Part shown: positions 23,983 through 36,070 of the stretch, one piece after another
Layout of the letters: the number at the start of each line of letters is the position of its first letter
How positions within the stretch are numbered: position 1 is the stretch's first letter
NCBI RefSeq assembly: GCF_040939455.1
Contig: NC_134116.1
Location: forward strand, 43,229,400-43,293,399
Reading direction: 5' to 3'
Source: Microcebus murinus
Taxonomy: Eukaryota > Chordata > Mammalia > Primates > Cheirogaleidae
Length of the DNA: 64,000 bases
The notes under the pieces: model-generated
Told to the model about the DNA's origin: nothing
Seen by the model: the letters and a program-made list of their open reading frames with translations, nothing else
The model's database searches: none
Made by a program: the position numbers and the translations under genes

Positions 23983-24685
23983 GTCAGTCAGGCTTCATCA
24001 GAGAAGTAAAACTATTAAGTATAATATAAACTAAGGGTTTTTCTGTAAGAATTTAGCTATATGCTACTGGGAGAGTTCATTAAACAGGTCACATTCTACT
24101 CTATGTTTGGCCCTGTAGGGGCTGGGTAGACAGTCAGGGGTGAAGTGGAAAGACAATTTGGATATGAAGAGGAAAGTGAGGAGGAATATAAACAAACTGG
24201 AACATGTGATAGCAAGCTGAAAACTGTTGCTCTCTGACTTTCTATGAGCCTTCAAAATAACAATCTACCAGAGAGGTTGGTGCCCGTTATCACATACCTG
24301 ACCTAGGAAGAGGAGAACTTGAAGGGGCTATGGACTCAACAGCTGCCCTGAGAGTGGAATATGGTGGTCCAGGATTCAGAAACCCTGAGCTGGAGTTGCT
24401 GAAGTCCTGGAGTGCAGTAGTAGATCAACATGCAGTAGAACATGGATGTGCTGTACGAGCAGCTGGTGCTCTGTGCCTGCCGAGTTTCTAAATATAAAAA
24501 GGATATGGCTGCTGCTTCTTGGATGCTTTTTTCCTGTCATGAAAATTTGGTACAAAATATTTTCTATGGTTGAAACTAACCTGCAGTTATTTTCCATTTT
24601 GAGAAATGTAGTCATACCCTAGCTAAATTAACATGCCACAAATTCAATAAGGTTAACTCCTTGTCAATCTGACATAAATATACAC
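23983..24685 (-). mobile_element. Possible old ERVL-type LTR (MLT2-like)
   Basis: Begins 'gtcagtcaggcttcatcaga' followed by 'gaagtaaaac', and ends 'cttgtcaatctgacataaat'. Both ends resemble a widespread mammalian LTR family in the reversed sense. The middle is GC-richer than its flanks. Family assignment and orientation are tentative. Confidence 0.35.
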
Positions 24686-27617
24686 TACTTGACCATGCTT
24701 AGATTCAAATTAAGACAATAACAAAGTTATGCTTCTGCCTAATATAATGCAATCATTCTTGCACAACTGAAAACATATCAACTCTTCTCAAAGGAGAAGG
24801 ATACACCATTTTCTCATCTCTCTTTATAGATGTTTATTCTTGCTGAGTCACATTCTTTCATTAATATTCTCACTAACTTATTTATGAAGATATACAATTA
24901 ACTACTATTAAGATATATTATGTTAGATGTCAAGGGATTGAGAGAAGGAATGAAAAAAATGCCTAACATATAACAAACATATATTAAAATAAGGAATAAA
25001 TATGTATACCTATTACAAGCCTTGATTCTGGAACCAGTATAGCCATAGCTGGTATTTATAACTATTTTATTCTGCTACCAGTTCCATCTTCCCTTAGGCA
25101 TTAACAAGCGTCTCAGTTATTCGTGGTTCTTTGCCTGGTGGGGTGACTTATATGGTGAATCTGCAGATGTTTCAGGTGCAAGTAATTTAAAGACTAGACT
25201 TTAACTGATTTATGAATTTCCTTCACTGTAGTCCCAATAAATCAGGCTTGTAAACCCGGGAAATGTATTATCTCTTGAGAGAGTCCAGCAAATTATCAAA
25301 ACAACAAAAGAACAAGAATATTGCACATATAGCATTTTATACCTCAAATGACACTTTCACATAAATAACTAAATTATTGCCTTCTTCAGATAAGATATAT
25401 TATTCATTGGTATGTGCCATGACATGTAGAAAGTATAGCACAGCCTTGGCATTTATTTATATTTCCAGTGATTTGGGAGATAAGTCCCCAAAGCAAATTT
25501 TCATCTACCATTAAAGCATAAACATGGGCAGGGTAAGAATTGCTGGGCCACATTGAAAACTAGATGTCACTCACTATCTTACCGTTTCACATGGACAAAC
25601 TGGTCTTTCAACAGTCACATTTCTACCTCATAGAATTACAAATTCAATATCATGGTTGTTTGCAAATTGTTGAGACTGACTTTTATTCATAGAAAATACT
25701 TACTAGTAAACAAGTAAATCTTATGTATTCAATGCTAAAGAATTTAAAGAAGGAAGATAGTTATGGGCTCAAGAATTCAGAACAGGTATTTTCCCCCAGC
25801 AAATACATATAACTCTATTGTTCCTGGCATGTGCTACTAGTATTGACTATTCTCTGTCAAATGTTGTTCTTTGTAGAAAATCGGTTTTTCTCTCCTGGTA
25901 ACCTTTAAGATTTTCTGTTTATCTTTGATGTTTTGTAGTCATTTTATGTTTGACTTCTATTTATTTTATTTATTGTTGTTGATATTTGGCCTGTGCTTTT
26001 TTGACTGGAGGAGTGCTCTGGAAAATCAAAGTAATGATTTCAGCAACTCCACCATCGTTTCTTTTGTTCTCTTCCAGAATTATTGTCTTGTGTTAGAATT
26101 TCCAAATCTAGTCTAAATATCCTCTTTTATTCTTGGGAATAGTCTTTTGAAGTGGAACAATTTCAGCATCCTTTGACTGGTAAGAATCAAAACCCAAAGA
26201 TCAGCATCCATGTCAAAATCCAAAGAAAATCAGACTGACAGCCTTGACTCTATATATTATTTCAAGGTTATTTTTAATTATGTGAACAAAGAAGATAATT
26301 ATCTTGTTTTTTAGAGAACGTCCTGTTTCTATTGTTGTATTTTCTTAGCATTGTTATGTGTTGGGAACAAAGAGAATGCATTAGAGGGTGAACTTATCCA
26401 CCATCTGAGCAAGAAGTGCATTAAATCATCTTATAACCCTAAATTTATTGTTTTCTTCCCCTTAAAACATGTATCTTATTTTTGAAGTTTTCTTAAATTT
26501 ACTTTTTTATTTTTCCTTCCTTTTATTTCCTTACATTTTTTTCATTAAAATGTAAGCCTTCCATTATATATTTCATATTTGTATATACATATCCTGTTCA
26601 GAAGCATTTTCTGTGTATTCGTGTAAAATATTTCTGTATTGTTGGGATTAATATATATTATGCTTGACAACAGCTGCATAGTGACATTTGTTTGGAGTAG
26701 AAAGTGTTTGGAAAAAATATACAATTGTTAAATGTTTAGGGTAATAAACATGCTATATGAAATGGAGCAGAGAGAATAGTGTAAATCATAAATATTAATA
26801 ACAGCAAAGCATCTCATGGTCAAATCTTAACCATATTCTCTCTGAGGATTTCAACCCAAAGTAAAAAAAAAAAAAAAATCAGAGAAAATGCTGTTTTGAA
26901 CAATTAACTAGCTAATGACAGAATTATATAAACATAAATTTAAACAGAATCAAAAATAGAGTAAAAAAGTGGAGCAAACAGAAAGACCTGTGAAAAATTA
27001 ATTCCCAGGACAAGAATGTTCAAACATGATAATAGTATTAGGCAGGCAAAGAGAAAAGTGTGTCATCCTGGACAAGAAAAGAAATATGCAAATGTAATCT
27101 TCACTCAAGGGTCTGCATGTTAACAAGCACAGCATAGCAACTAATCAGTCTCCAATATCCAAATGCGTTGTCTCCTGCTGTAGTAGTAATGACCTACATC
27201 ACGCTGTTTTACTGAGATATAAATATGTAAATGGAGAAATTTCGGACAACTGTTTTAAGACACTGGGTTATTTAAAAGATATAAAAGTACTAAATAATGA
27301 GTAAGAATGGGTCTGGATTCTAATCTTTTTTTGTTGACCCTTAAGAAGTTAATGATCTCTTGTTTTAACCTTCTGTAGTTCCCTGTCCTCCCCCTATAAA
27401 CAATAGAAAACACAAGACTGTAATGTCATTTTAGGAAATTCATCTCTCTGCAGGGAGAAGTAAAAACACACAAAGAAACAAGAATATGTTTAGCCACAGA
27501 TCAGGCCAACCCAGATGGAACATAAAAATTGCCACTTTTCCATATAAACTTATAAAAATGTACTCTAAATTTCCTTGGAAATAAAATAAATGAAATGAAA
27601 ACTGAATTAGTAAAGTT
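24686..27617. other. Non-coding sequence, nothing recognised
   Basis: About 2.9 kb, AT-rich, with a simple A-run at about 26863-26877. No gene or clear repeat. Confidence 0.35.
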
Positions 27618-28100
27618 AACAAATACCTATTGAGTATCTAGTTTTGCCAGATATTTGCTATAAATCAGCAAGCAAAGCAAACACAGATGTCTTTCTTCTG
27701 GGAGTTTAGAAGGAGACAAAAAATTAACAATAACCACCATAACTGTATGTTAAGTATATAGTATGTTAGATTATGTTAAGGGCTATGAAAAAATAAACAA
27801 GTCATCCCAGAAGATTGGCAGTACTGGGGCTGGGGGATAGTTTGTAGTTCTAAGGAGTATGTCTGTGTTAGCCTGACTGAGAAGATGGTGTTTGAACAAA
27901 GATTTGAAAATAAGGGGTTGGGTACTTGGATGTCTAAGTGATAAGAGTTCTAGGAAGAGACAAAAACAAGTGCAAAGGCCTGGATGCAAGATTGTCCATA
28001 GTGTATCTGAGGAAAGAGAGAAGGCCAGGATGTTTGAGTGGAGTGAATAAGTGGTGGGGTAAAGGATTACTGGGAAATGAAATCTGAAAAGTGATGCCAT
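27618..28100 (-). mobile_element. L2 LINE fragment
   Basis: On the + strand: 'aatacctattgagtatctag', then 'ttaagggctatgaaaaaat', 'ctgactgagaagatggtgtt', 'tgaacaaagatttgaaaata' and 'caagtgcaaaggcctggatg'. This is the reverse complement of the L2a 3' region, and the order is right throughout. Confidence 0.7.
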
Positions 28101-28111
28101 CCATATCATTT

Positions 28112-28168
28112 GGACAGAATTTCTCATACTTGACACTATTGAACTGGATCATTCTTTATTGTAGGGGG
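28112..28168 (+). mobile_element. MER5A-like DNA transposon fragment
   Basis: 'acagaatttctcatacttga', 'cactattgaactggatcatt' and 'ctttattgtaggggggct' follow the first 60 bases of MER5A (hAT non-autonomous). It stops abruptly where LTR-like sequence begins. Confidence 0.55.
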
Positions 28169-28655
28169 GCTATTTACAAAGATTCTTTGCTTTGCCAAAC
28201 TTTAGTCAGGTTTCTGAATCTTCTACTAGACTTATCTGTACACTTCCTTATAAAATCAACTTTAGCAAAAACTTTGCTAATTCAGTTTACATAGAACCCT
28301 CCATCCTTGATATGTGATCATCCTTAATATGCATTCAGATTCCTCATTTTCCACCATGCCCCAGGTGATGTTTGATCACCCTGTCTTGTTTTCGGCAAGA
28401 ATCCTATTAGTGTGATTTAGACAGAATCCCTCTTACCCCTGATATTGCCTCTTAGTAATTTTCCATCTACTGACCCCCACCTTGCTTCTTGGTTATAAAT
28501 TCCTATTTGCCCATGTTGTATTCAGACTTGAGCCCAATCTCTCTTTCTTACTGTAAGATCCAAGGTAGTGGTTCCTATACTTATTGCAATGATCCTGAAT
28601 AAAGTCTTCTGTACTGTGCTTTAACAAGTGTTATTGAATAATTTTTCTTTAATAT
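28169..28655 (+). mobile_element. ERV1-like LTR
   Basis: A retroviral LTR layout on the + strand: a TATA-type element in 'ggttataaattcc' (about 28492), an AATAAAG poly(A) signal (about 28599), a U5-like stretch, then a primer-binding-site-like sequence just after 28655. Old and diverged. The left boundary is inferred from the end of the MER5A match. Confidence 0.5.
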
Positions 28656-28700
28656 TTATGGTGCTGAAACAGGGATGCATTTTGGGAATCCAAGTAAGGT
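28656..28700 (+). other. Primer-binding-site-like sequence after the ERV1 LTR
   Basis: 'tggtgctgaaacagggatg' directly after the LTR resembles the tRNA primer-binding region of class I endogenous retroviruses (tggtgccgaaacccggga type). Little or no internal retroviral sequence can be followed beyond it. Confidence 0.4.
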
Positions 28701-29819
28701 ATAGAAATTATAACTTTTCTCAAACCAATTTGAATTGGATATTTCTTTCTTTATAACACACACATATACATATACATATATAATATCATGTGAGTCTAAT
28801 ATTCTAAAGAAAACACTTTGAAAAAAACTAATGTGCCCCCAAAATCAACTTTCATGTCAAACTTAGGAAATTCAAATTTTTATATCATTATATCATTTGT
28901 CCTTTTGAGAGAAACAGGTGTACCACTTTTTAAAATCTTTATTCTTTTGTTTATGAGTACTCTACTTATGTTCTCCCTCATTTAATTATATTTTCCTAAA
29001 TTGCTTTTTTACATACCTGACCCTTAAATACAGAAATTGTATAAAATTCTGTTTTCAGCACCTTTTCAAAATACTTTATATAATATCTTTCTTCATTCAT
29101 ACCACCACCATTATCTTTTCAATATACATGACTTTAAGTCTACAGTTTTATTTCTGATCTTCTGATATTTTGGCTTTAATGAATTTGAGCCTATTTGCAC
29201 AACTCTATCTTTCAGAAACAAACATCGATGTCTCAAATTGTATTTTTTTGCCCTTTCTCCAAATCTTTCATCAAATATTTTCAGTCTTCCTGACTAAAAA
29301 TAAAAGAACTAGTTTCAGTTTACCTTTTTATTTATATATAATATTCAATTGGACTTCATATTTTGCTTGGTTTAACTTTAGTGTTTCTTAAAATTTTTAT
29401 TTTTGGTCCAATCTTATTTATGTTCTAGTTTCCTTAATCATTTTTTACATAAGCTATTAACAGCATTTTGGCTAGAGTTTCTGCTTCAAACTTTCTCTGA
29501 ATAAATCCTATGATTCTATTTAGAAATATCAAATTTTAGAGTTTTAGCATCCTACTTAACAACTTTAATATCCAACTTAACAACAGCACAGTGTTTTGCC
29601 TTTAAAGGTCTACATTTTAGTTAAGATCAGTAAAATTTAAAATATTTATGCACATACATAATGTGTTTGTATACACATGTAAAATACAATATATTTTTAA
29701 TTTTTCCTTTATTATTTATGTCTGCCTCATATTGACACACATATTCAAGACTCTAAGCATACTGAACTGCTGCTGTCTTCTGAAGAGGCTAGTGAGATCA
29801 TATTGTATGCATCAGCCAC
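28701..29819. other. Non-coding sequence, nothing recognised
   Basis: AT-rich with a short (CA)(TA) run at about 28759-28790. No gene recognised. Confidence 0.35.
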
Positions 29820-30206
29820 TGTTGTGGACTGTATTGTGTCCAAGATTCATATATGAAAATTCTAACACCCAGTACATCAGAAAGTGACTCTATTTCTAGA
29901 TATGGCTTTTAAAGATGCAATAAAATCAAAATTAGGTCATTATGGTAGGTCCTAATCCAATATGATTGATGTCCATATAAGAAGAGAAAATTTGAACACA
30001 GATAAGTACAGAGGGAAGACCAAGTGAAGATACTGAGACAAGATGACCATCTACAAACCAAAAAGAAAGGCCTCAGAAGAAGTCAGCATTACTCACAGGT
30101 TGAGTCTACACTTCAAGCCTCCAGAATTGTGAGAGAATAAATTTCTCTTTTTTAAAGCTATTCAGTATGTGATACTTTGTTATGACAGCCTTAGCAAACT
30201 AATACA
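29820..30206 (+). mobile_element. MLT1 LTR (ERVL-MaLR)
   Basis: Complete solo-LTR layout from 'tgttgtggactgtattgtg' to 'agcaaactaataca'. It includes 'ggtcctaatccaatatgatt', 'ggcctcagaagaagtcagca' and 'gcctccagaattgtgagaga' followed by 'ataaat' in the MLT1 order. No flanking duplication could be recognised. Confidence 0.85.
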
Positions 30207-31027
30207 AACACATTTCACAAATTTCTACAAGCAACTCTTTTCCTCAACTCTCCCCTTCCTTCTATTGAGAATTTATATTGTTAAAATATTCATTTAGTTT
30301 TTGAAAGGTGTAGCTCCGCTGTTTTCTGTTCTGGTTCTTTCTGTCCAATCTAGATCCTTAGAGGATAGACTTCCTGGACTGCCTGCTGCTATTTCATGAA
30401 TTATTATAGTTCTGAGGCAGTTGTGGTATTCCCCATTAGCAAATATCTGGATTGTTTAAAGTAGATTTTTACACTGAAGTATCTCACTGACTGGGTCCCT
30501 GCTTGGTGCAGATGGATGATATGGTAGATTACATAATGCACACAAATTAAGCTCAGATAAATTCAGCTCAGGTTATTATTTGGTAGGATATGTCACCTCA
30601 GCAATTTACATATCAGAAGATAAGATTTAATTCTAGATTCTGAGTAAGAAAGTAGTTTTGTGTGTGCTTTGACAGTTGATGCTGCCCATTGTATGTGGCC
30701 CTCATCAATGACAATCTTGAAATAGAAGTAATATGATCATCACAGTGTAGCTTCACAGAACAAGGAATCATTTGGTTATCTACATGAAGTACACCATCCT
30801 AAAATCTTGCAGTCAGTGGCTACATTCACTTGCTACACACCATTCCTGTTAGTGGTCTGCTTCTAGTTTAGCTTTTGCCTTATGCTGTTCTAAAAGCTAA
30901 CAGTGTCAATTTGACTTTGCAGTGTAATAAACACATGGCCATGGGTTACTGCTATATACAGCTTGATCTCCTCCCTTGTTACCTCTTTTAGCATGAGCTA
31001 CTGTCAGGTCCATCCTCTTGGTGGACT
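30207..31027. other. Non-coding sequence, nothing recognised
   Basis: No gene or clear repeat. It may contain some internal sequence of the LTR element to its right, but nothing is recognisable. Confidence 0.3.
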
Positions 31028-31455
31028 GTTGTCTCGGTTTTTTGGCTCTCTGCTTGGAAAACTCACAAGCAGGGCCAGTGTGATGGAGTGACCACAGACA
31101 TGAAGCAATTCCACACAAACAGCTTTTATTGCAGAAAAGAAGGGAGCTATGAAAAGTGAGTACATTCCAGAGAGGATCAAATCCATCTCCACGACTATAG
31201 AAAGACATTAAGGACTTCCAGGTGGTTTCCTTTTATTAGCCTGGTCCAGGGCGGGTTTATGGGAAGTGTGGGATGTTACCAGGTGATTGATACATATGAT
31301 TGTCAGGTGTTCTGTGTTTTCCTGTAGTCCCTTCCCCTGATTCTCTGTCCCTGGGAACCACCCTCCTGGCCTGTATCTGCCACCTGCAGATTTGTTCCCT
31401 GCCTAATAGCTACTATTAGCACCAGTCATTCAGTCGTTTTAATAATGACCACAGC
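31028..31455 (-). mobile_element. ERV1-like LTR with primer-binding-site-like end
   Basis: Read on the - strand, an LTR layout appears: 'tgtggtcattatt' at the start, an ATAAAAG TATA-type element (near 31237), an AATAAAAG poly(A) signal (near 31123), then a U5-like stretch. At about 31050-31028 comes 'gagccaaaaaaccgagac', similar to a class I retroviral primer-binding site. Family unknown; it could be lineage-specific. Confidence 0.45.
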
Positions 31456-31539
31456 ACAAACACGAAAACTGAGTAAACTTAGAAACCTACATAAACATCC
31501 TTCCTGTCAAATCAACAAACTAGAGTAAAGGGATTCTAG

Positions 31540-31950
31540 ATTGTTTCTTTCACCAGGACTTGCATCCATGATGATTAAGCAACTGAATTTTCCAGTCACG
31601 TTCCATTCTTTATCCCTCAGGCAGGTCTAACATTACCTCTGGTCCTGTAATTATGCACCACGCCTGTACATCATTGTGTTTTTGCACATGTTTTCTCTAA
31701 ATCTCTACTTTTTGGAAAGTGAGCTAATCATTTTATAATCATCACTTCTTTTCATAATTTTTTATCTTTCTATTCAAAATATTCTCTTTTCTAGCCAACC
31801 GAATCATTTTGTTTTTATACTGATGTTTGTCGATCTATTCATTGTAATAAAACTAGTTGTGCATATTTCTCCCTGACCTTTTAGATTGTAAGCAATATGG
31901 TGTTATGTATTTGGATTTTATGATAAAATACTCTTTGTGTGACTTTGTGA
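31540..31950 (+). mobile_element. Possible L2 fragment
   Basis: Pyrimidine-rich sequence with a 'ccctgaccttttagattgta' plus 'agc' block resembling the L2 3' region. Weak. Confidence 0.25.
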
Positions 31951-33112
31951 TTATAATAACTTTCGAGTCTTCACTTCTTTATTTTTAAACTGGTAAAACA
32001 TTTTTCCTTGTTTAAATGCTAGAACTTAGCTGAGATTTAATAACAGAGTTTTTAGAAAGTCCACTGTTTACATCTCGTGTTTCCTTTACATAAACTGCTC
32101 AGAATATTTATAAATACCAGCCACATACTCCATATACAAGGTACTTAACAGATATTGTTAAACAATAAAATGTTTCATTTATTTTCCATTCTGTTTCAAT
32201 AAAAATAGAGACCACTATTTATTCCATATGACTGATTTTGTTCTTTTTAGCACAATATCCTATGAAGAACAGACACTCAGTAATTGCCTGTTAAGATATA
32301 AATCAAAAAGATTTCCACAACAAAAGTAACAAATTCAGTTGACTTTTCTAATCATCTATTCCAAAATTACTTTTCTTTTTTAAAATCATTTTTTAAAAAT
32401 TCTGTTCATAGCTCTAAGGCCAGATAACAATCATTAGCATTTATTGACCTTTTGCAGTAGTAATTTAATCTTTTGGGGAATAAAGTTGATTAATCACAGC
32501 TTGACATATTGAAATTTGGCATAATTCTTTCCCAAAAGTGCTTATAGGGCAGCAAGTTCTAGGGCATTCAGTGTAATAACTAAGGTGCATATTATAAATA
32601 AAATGTGCTCAGAAAAGTTTCCTGAAATTTAAGGTCATCAATTTTGGTAAAGTCCTTCAATCCTGGAATGGTTTTGCAAAGAGTCCAGTGAATTGATCAC
32701 ATGTGTAAATCTCACCTCCATCCAAGAATCTAGAAAAAATTATGGTTAATAATTTAAGTAAAATAAAAATGTTAATATATAATAAAGATAAGAATTGAAA
32801 GGCATGTATCAGTGAATGAGAGATTTTAAAAATATGGACAAGACTGAGGGTTATATCATTTGGCAAACAGTCAACATCATCTCCTAATAGGAAGAGGCTG
32901 TAACATTAAAAACTGTATCTTTCAGGTCTCAATTAGAGAATCTTACAAGATTTTATCAATAACATATATTCACAGTGTACTTAAATTTGGAACTGAGATG
33001 AATGGGAGAAAGGGACAGCACTGGACAATCATTTTGCAGAGTGTACGAAAGGTAGAAAGATTCTGGCAAATTTCCAATTAAGCAAACAACTTTCTGATTA
33101 TACCAGACAGGT
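31951..33112. other. Mostly unannotated sequence
   Basis: A possible reversed MIR core lies at about 31960-32030 ('aaactggtaaaacatttttcc'-like wording). The rest shows no recognisable feature. Confidence 0.3.
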
Positions 33113-33488
33113 TGTCTTGGTCCATTTATGCCTCTGTAACTAAATACCTGAGATTAAATAATTTATGAATAAGTGAAGTTTATTTTTTAAAATTCTGGGG
33201 GCTGGAAAGTTTAAGATCAAGGTTCTGGTGTCCATCATTTGGTGAGGGCCTTCTCGCTACAGCCTCACATGGCAGAAGCGGCAAAAGCCGGGTCCTCATA
33301 TGACAGAAAGGCAAATAAGGGTCTGGCTAGTTTCCTCCTGCCCTTTTATAATGTCGCTTAGCCTACTTATGAGGGCTCTAGCCTCATTACTTAATTACCT
33401 CCTGGAGGTCCCACCTCTTACTACTCGCACTTTGGGATATAGTTCCACCATGAATTTTGGAGGGGACACAAACATTCAAATCATAACA
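33113..33488 (-). mobile_element. MaLR LTR (MST/MLT1 group)
   Basis: In reverse it runs from 'tgttatgatttgaatgtttg' to 'ggaccaaga(c)a', with 'gtgggacctccaggaggtaa' and 'cttctgccatgtgaggctgt' in the right order. Length of about 376 bases fits an MST-type LTR. Confidence 0.8.
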
Positions 33489-33699
33489 TAAGTCATGGGT
33501 CTGGGAAATGTTTTTATATCAGAAATCTCGAAATTTGGCATGCTAATTATTGATTCTACAGCTTTTGATTGTAATAGAAAACAGTTTCTAAGGCTGCTCA
33601 TTTCAGTACTGTGGCTTTAGAATTCAGAGATCAGCCTAGAATCAGTTTTCAATCACCTAAATGATTCAGAAAGCTACCTAATACTATGAGACAAATTTT

Positions 33700-34300
33700 G
33701 CATCCTTATGCTAGGTGAAATAAATTTTGCTCTAACTGTCTAATAGAATAATTATATCAGGAATTTCTTTAACTGACAGCATTCAAAAATATGGGAATCT
33801 GGGTTTTGTTATCTGGATAGGTAGATTGAAAGAGATTCAAGTTGTGCATTATGGATAGGATAATGCCTATTCATATTAAATAGTAACAAACAATTAAGTT
33901 ATTATCTCTACCATCTAAAATTAAGATCCTATGAAAGGCAAGGCTTTGGAAGATATCACAACTGCTATGATGAAACCTTGTAGTGAAAAGAAAGCTTATC
34001 TCAGAGGTTGTTGAATTGTAGTGTATTTTCAGTGCCTCATTTTACCCGGTCAGTTATCTGAAAGTTAGCTAGGAAGAAGTTGGGCCCTGAGAAGTGCAAT
34101 GAGGACATTTGGATGTAATTGAATAACAATGAATATCACAAACCTCTCAAAGCCTTTGCACCTGCCTTGTCAGCATAAGAAGCCTTTCTGTCTTTGCTTC
34201 TGAAGGTTGTCCCTGTTTATTTTATAATGGCCTCACTTAAGGTCAAGGCTCTCCCTGACATTCACAAGGGATATCAGTTTTCCCTATTGCTGACCTGAAA
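33700..34300 (+). mobile_element. Possible ERVL/MaLR internal remnant
   Basis: The stretch 34020-34280 has codon-like composition and wording ('tgaggacatttggatgtaat', 'cctctcaaagcctttgcacc') that I associate with ERVL gag-pro sequence. It lies near a MaLR LTR. Uncertain. Confidence 0.3.
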
Positions 34301-35279
34301 AAAAGTTTTATATAGTAAATAACACAATATTTGTCTTCTTTTCAGAAGCGTGAAATATATAAATGGTAGTAGATATGAGACTAGTTTAAATCAAACACAA
34401 TATTCTATTGAACTATCTTATAGAAATAAGAGTTTAAAAAATAACAAAGATTATGAATTATATATCATAGTTTTACCACCGAGAATGGTTCCTTCTCCTT
34501 ACTTGGATAGTAGATCGAACCAAAAATCAAACTTAATCTATGATTATTGAAATTTTGATGTCTGGGATTCCTTGTATGATAAAGTGGAAGGAACTAAAAA
34601 GCTTAGGAAGACATAAACATTAAACAGAATTCATTATACATAATTTTTAAAAATAATTATGTACCTAGTGAGCCAATGAATTGTTTAATTTACAATGACA
34701 TTGAGGAATATATCACACTATTATCATTGAAAACACTGCAATGGTTATTCCCTACAGGACAGGACTAAATATGTGAGATGCTTAAAATTACTGAAGTACT
34801 TTCACTGAAGATGATAGAATCCTAGAGTGTCCGAAGCAAAGAAACTTCAACTAACATCTATAGGAGACAAAGTTACCTAAGATGGACATAATTATCATGG
34901 TAGACAACCTGATCATAATTGAGGTGTGTGGCATACTAAGATATTGGTGGAAATAATTGTTACTCCCTGGACCAAAAAAGATGACCAGCCATCTAAGACT
35001 ATGCTGTTTGGCATAGCCAAAGTATAAACCTAGGGTAATTAGAACAGATATGAATCATCAAATAAAGAATCATGACCTTTCATCCAAGTCCCAGACCTTG
35101 TTAAGTTGGTAGATGCAGTGTTACTTGAAGGAAGGAAGTATGAAATTTAAGATTTAACGGAAGATCTTGTATTGATATCTTAATTATATACTGTAAACCT
35201 TGTTTAATATTTCATCCAAAGAAACATTTGGCCAAATGTCATTGTCAATGTTCATTAAAGAGGAAACATATATATTTAT
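34301..35279. other. Unannotated sequence
   Basis: No clear feature. The part from 34860 to 35170 may also be retroviral-type internal sequence but cannot be assigned. Confidence 0.25.
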
Positions 35280-36070
35280 TTTATTAATTACTATATACTG
35301 TTTCTGAGATATCAGTAATCCCTAGTGATACAGAATTTGAACACTGTGGTCCACTGGATCTTGGAACTAATTCTATTTCACCATAGGTTTTTCTATATTC
35401 ATCAACCCAACCGATGAGTACTTTCCCATATCCAAAATATGTTTTCAGATACATGTATTTAGCAGTTATCAGAAATACCACCTTGTTTTCCTGACTTTAG
35501 AATTAAGAGTCATTATGTTAGAATGGGAGAAGTGGACCTCTAGAACTAAACTTCCTTAACAAAATAGCACAGTGATAGCAATACAATATTCCTGGGTAAC
35601 TGCAAAAATCAGTGCTACTATTAAACACTTGAAAAGTAGATAGCATATCCACACTAAGCTCACCTGATTGGTCTGTACAGATGTGTCTTGAAAAATTATA
35701 ATGGAGAAAATTAATGTATCCCCTGGTATAAAACTATCCATCTGCTAAAGGCTTTTTCTCCATTCTTTAAGAGAAAACACCAGATGCAATTTGATTAAAT
35801 CTATCAGAGAACAGCAGTATACCCTCATTTTCCTACCTCTGTGTTACATCAACTCTCCTGTTAAAGGTTCTAATTAATCCACAGGGACATTGATCATTTC
35901 ACTACCTCATAACATAGCATATTGGTCTGTGACATTTATAATGTCAAGACCTGGTAGGAAGAAAGAAGCAGGTGCCCTGAATGAGCTGGCAGGACTTACA
36001 CATTCCAGTGGCTGAGAGATAAGTCTCATGAAAATTCAGGAGTCTTTTTCCTAAGTGAAGTTTCCAGGAG
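35280..36070 (-). other. Coding-like remnant on the - strand, family unknown
   Basis: Two - strand frames (65 codons ending at 35284, 61 codons ending at 35556) and the sequence up to 36070 read like a decayed coding region (for example 'GYGKVLIGWVDEY'). I do not recognise a cellular protein. It could be MaLR/ERVL internal sequence, given the LTR 2 kb away. Confidence 0.25.

Noticed and set aside
27783..28136. 117-codon - strand ORF
   Set aside because: Lies in a reversed L2 fragment; not an L2 protein frame of any recognisable kind.
30906..31208. 100-codon - strand ORF
   Set aside because: Falls within the LTR-like unit and lacks protein signatures; likely chance.
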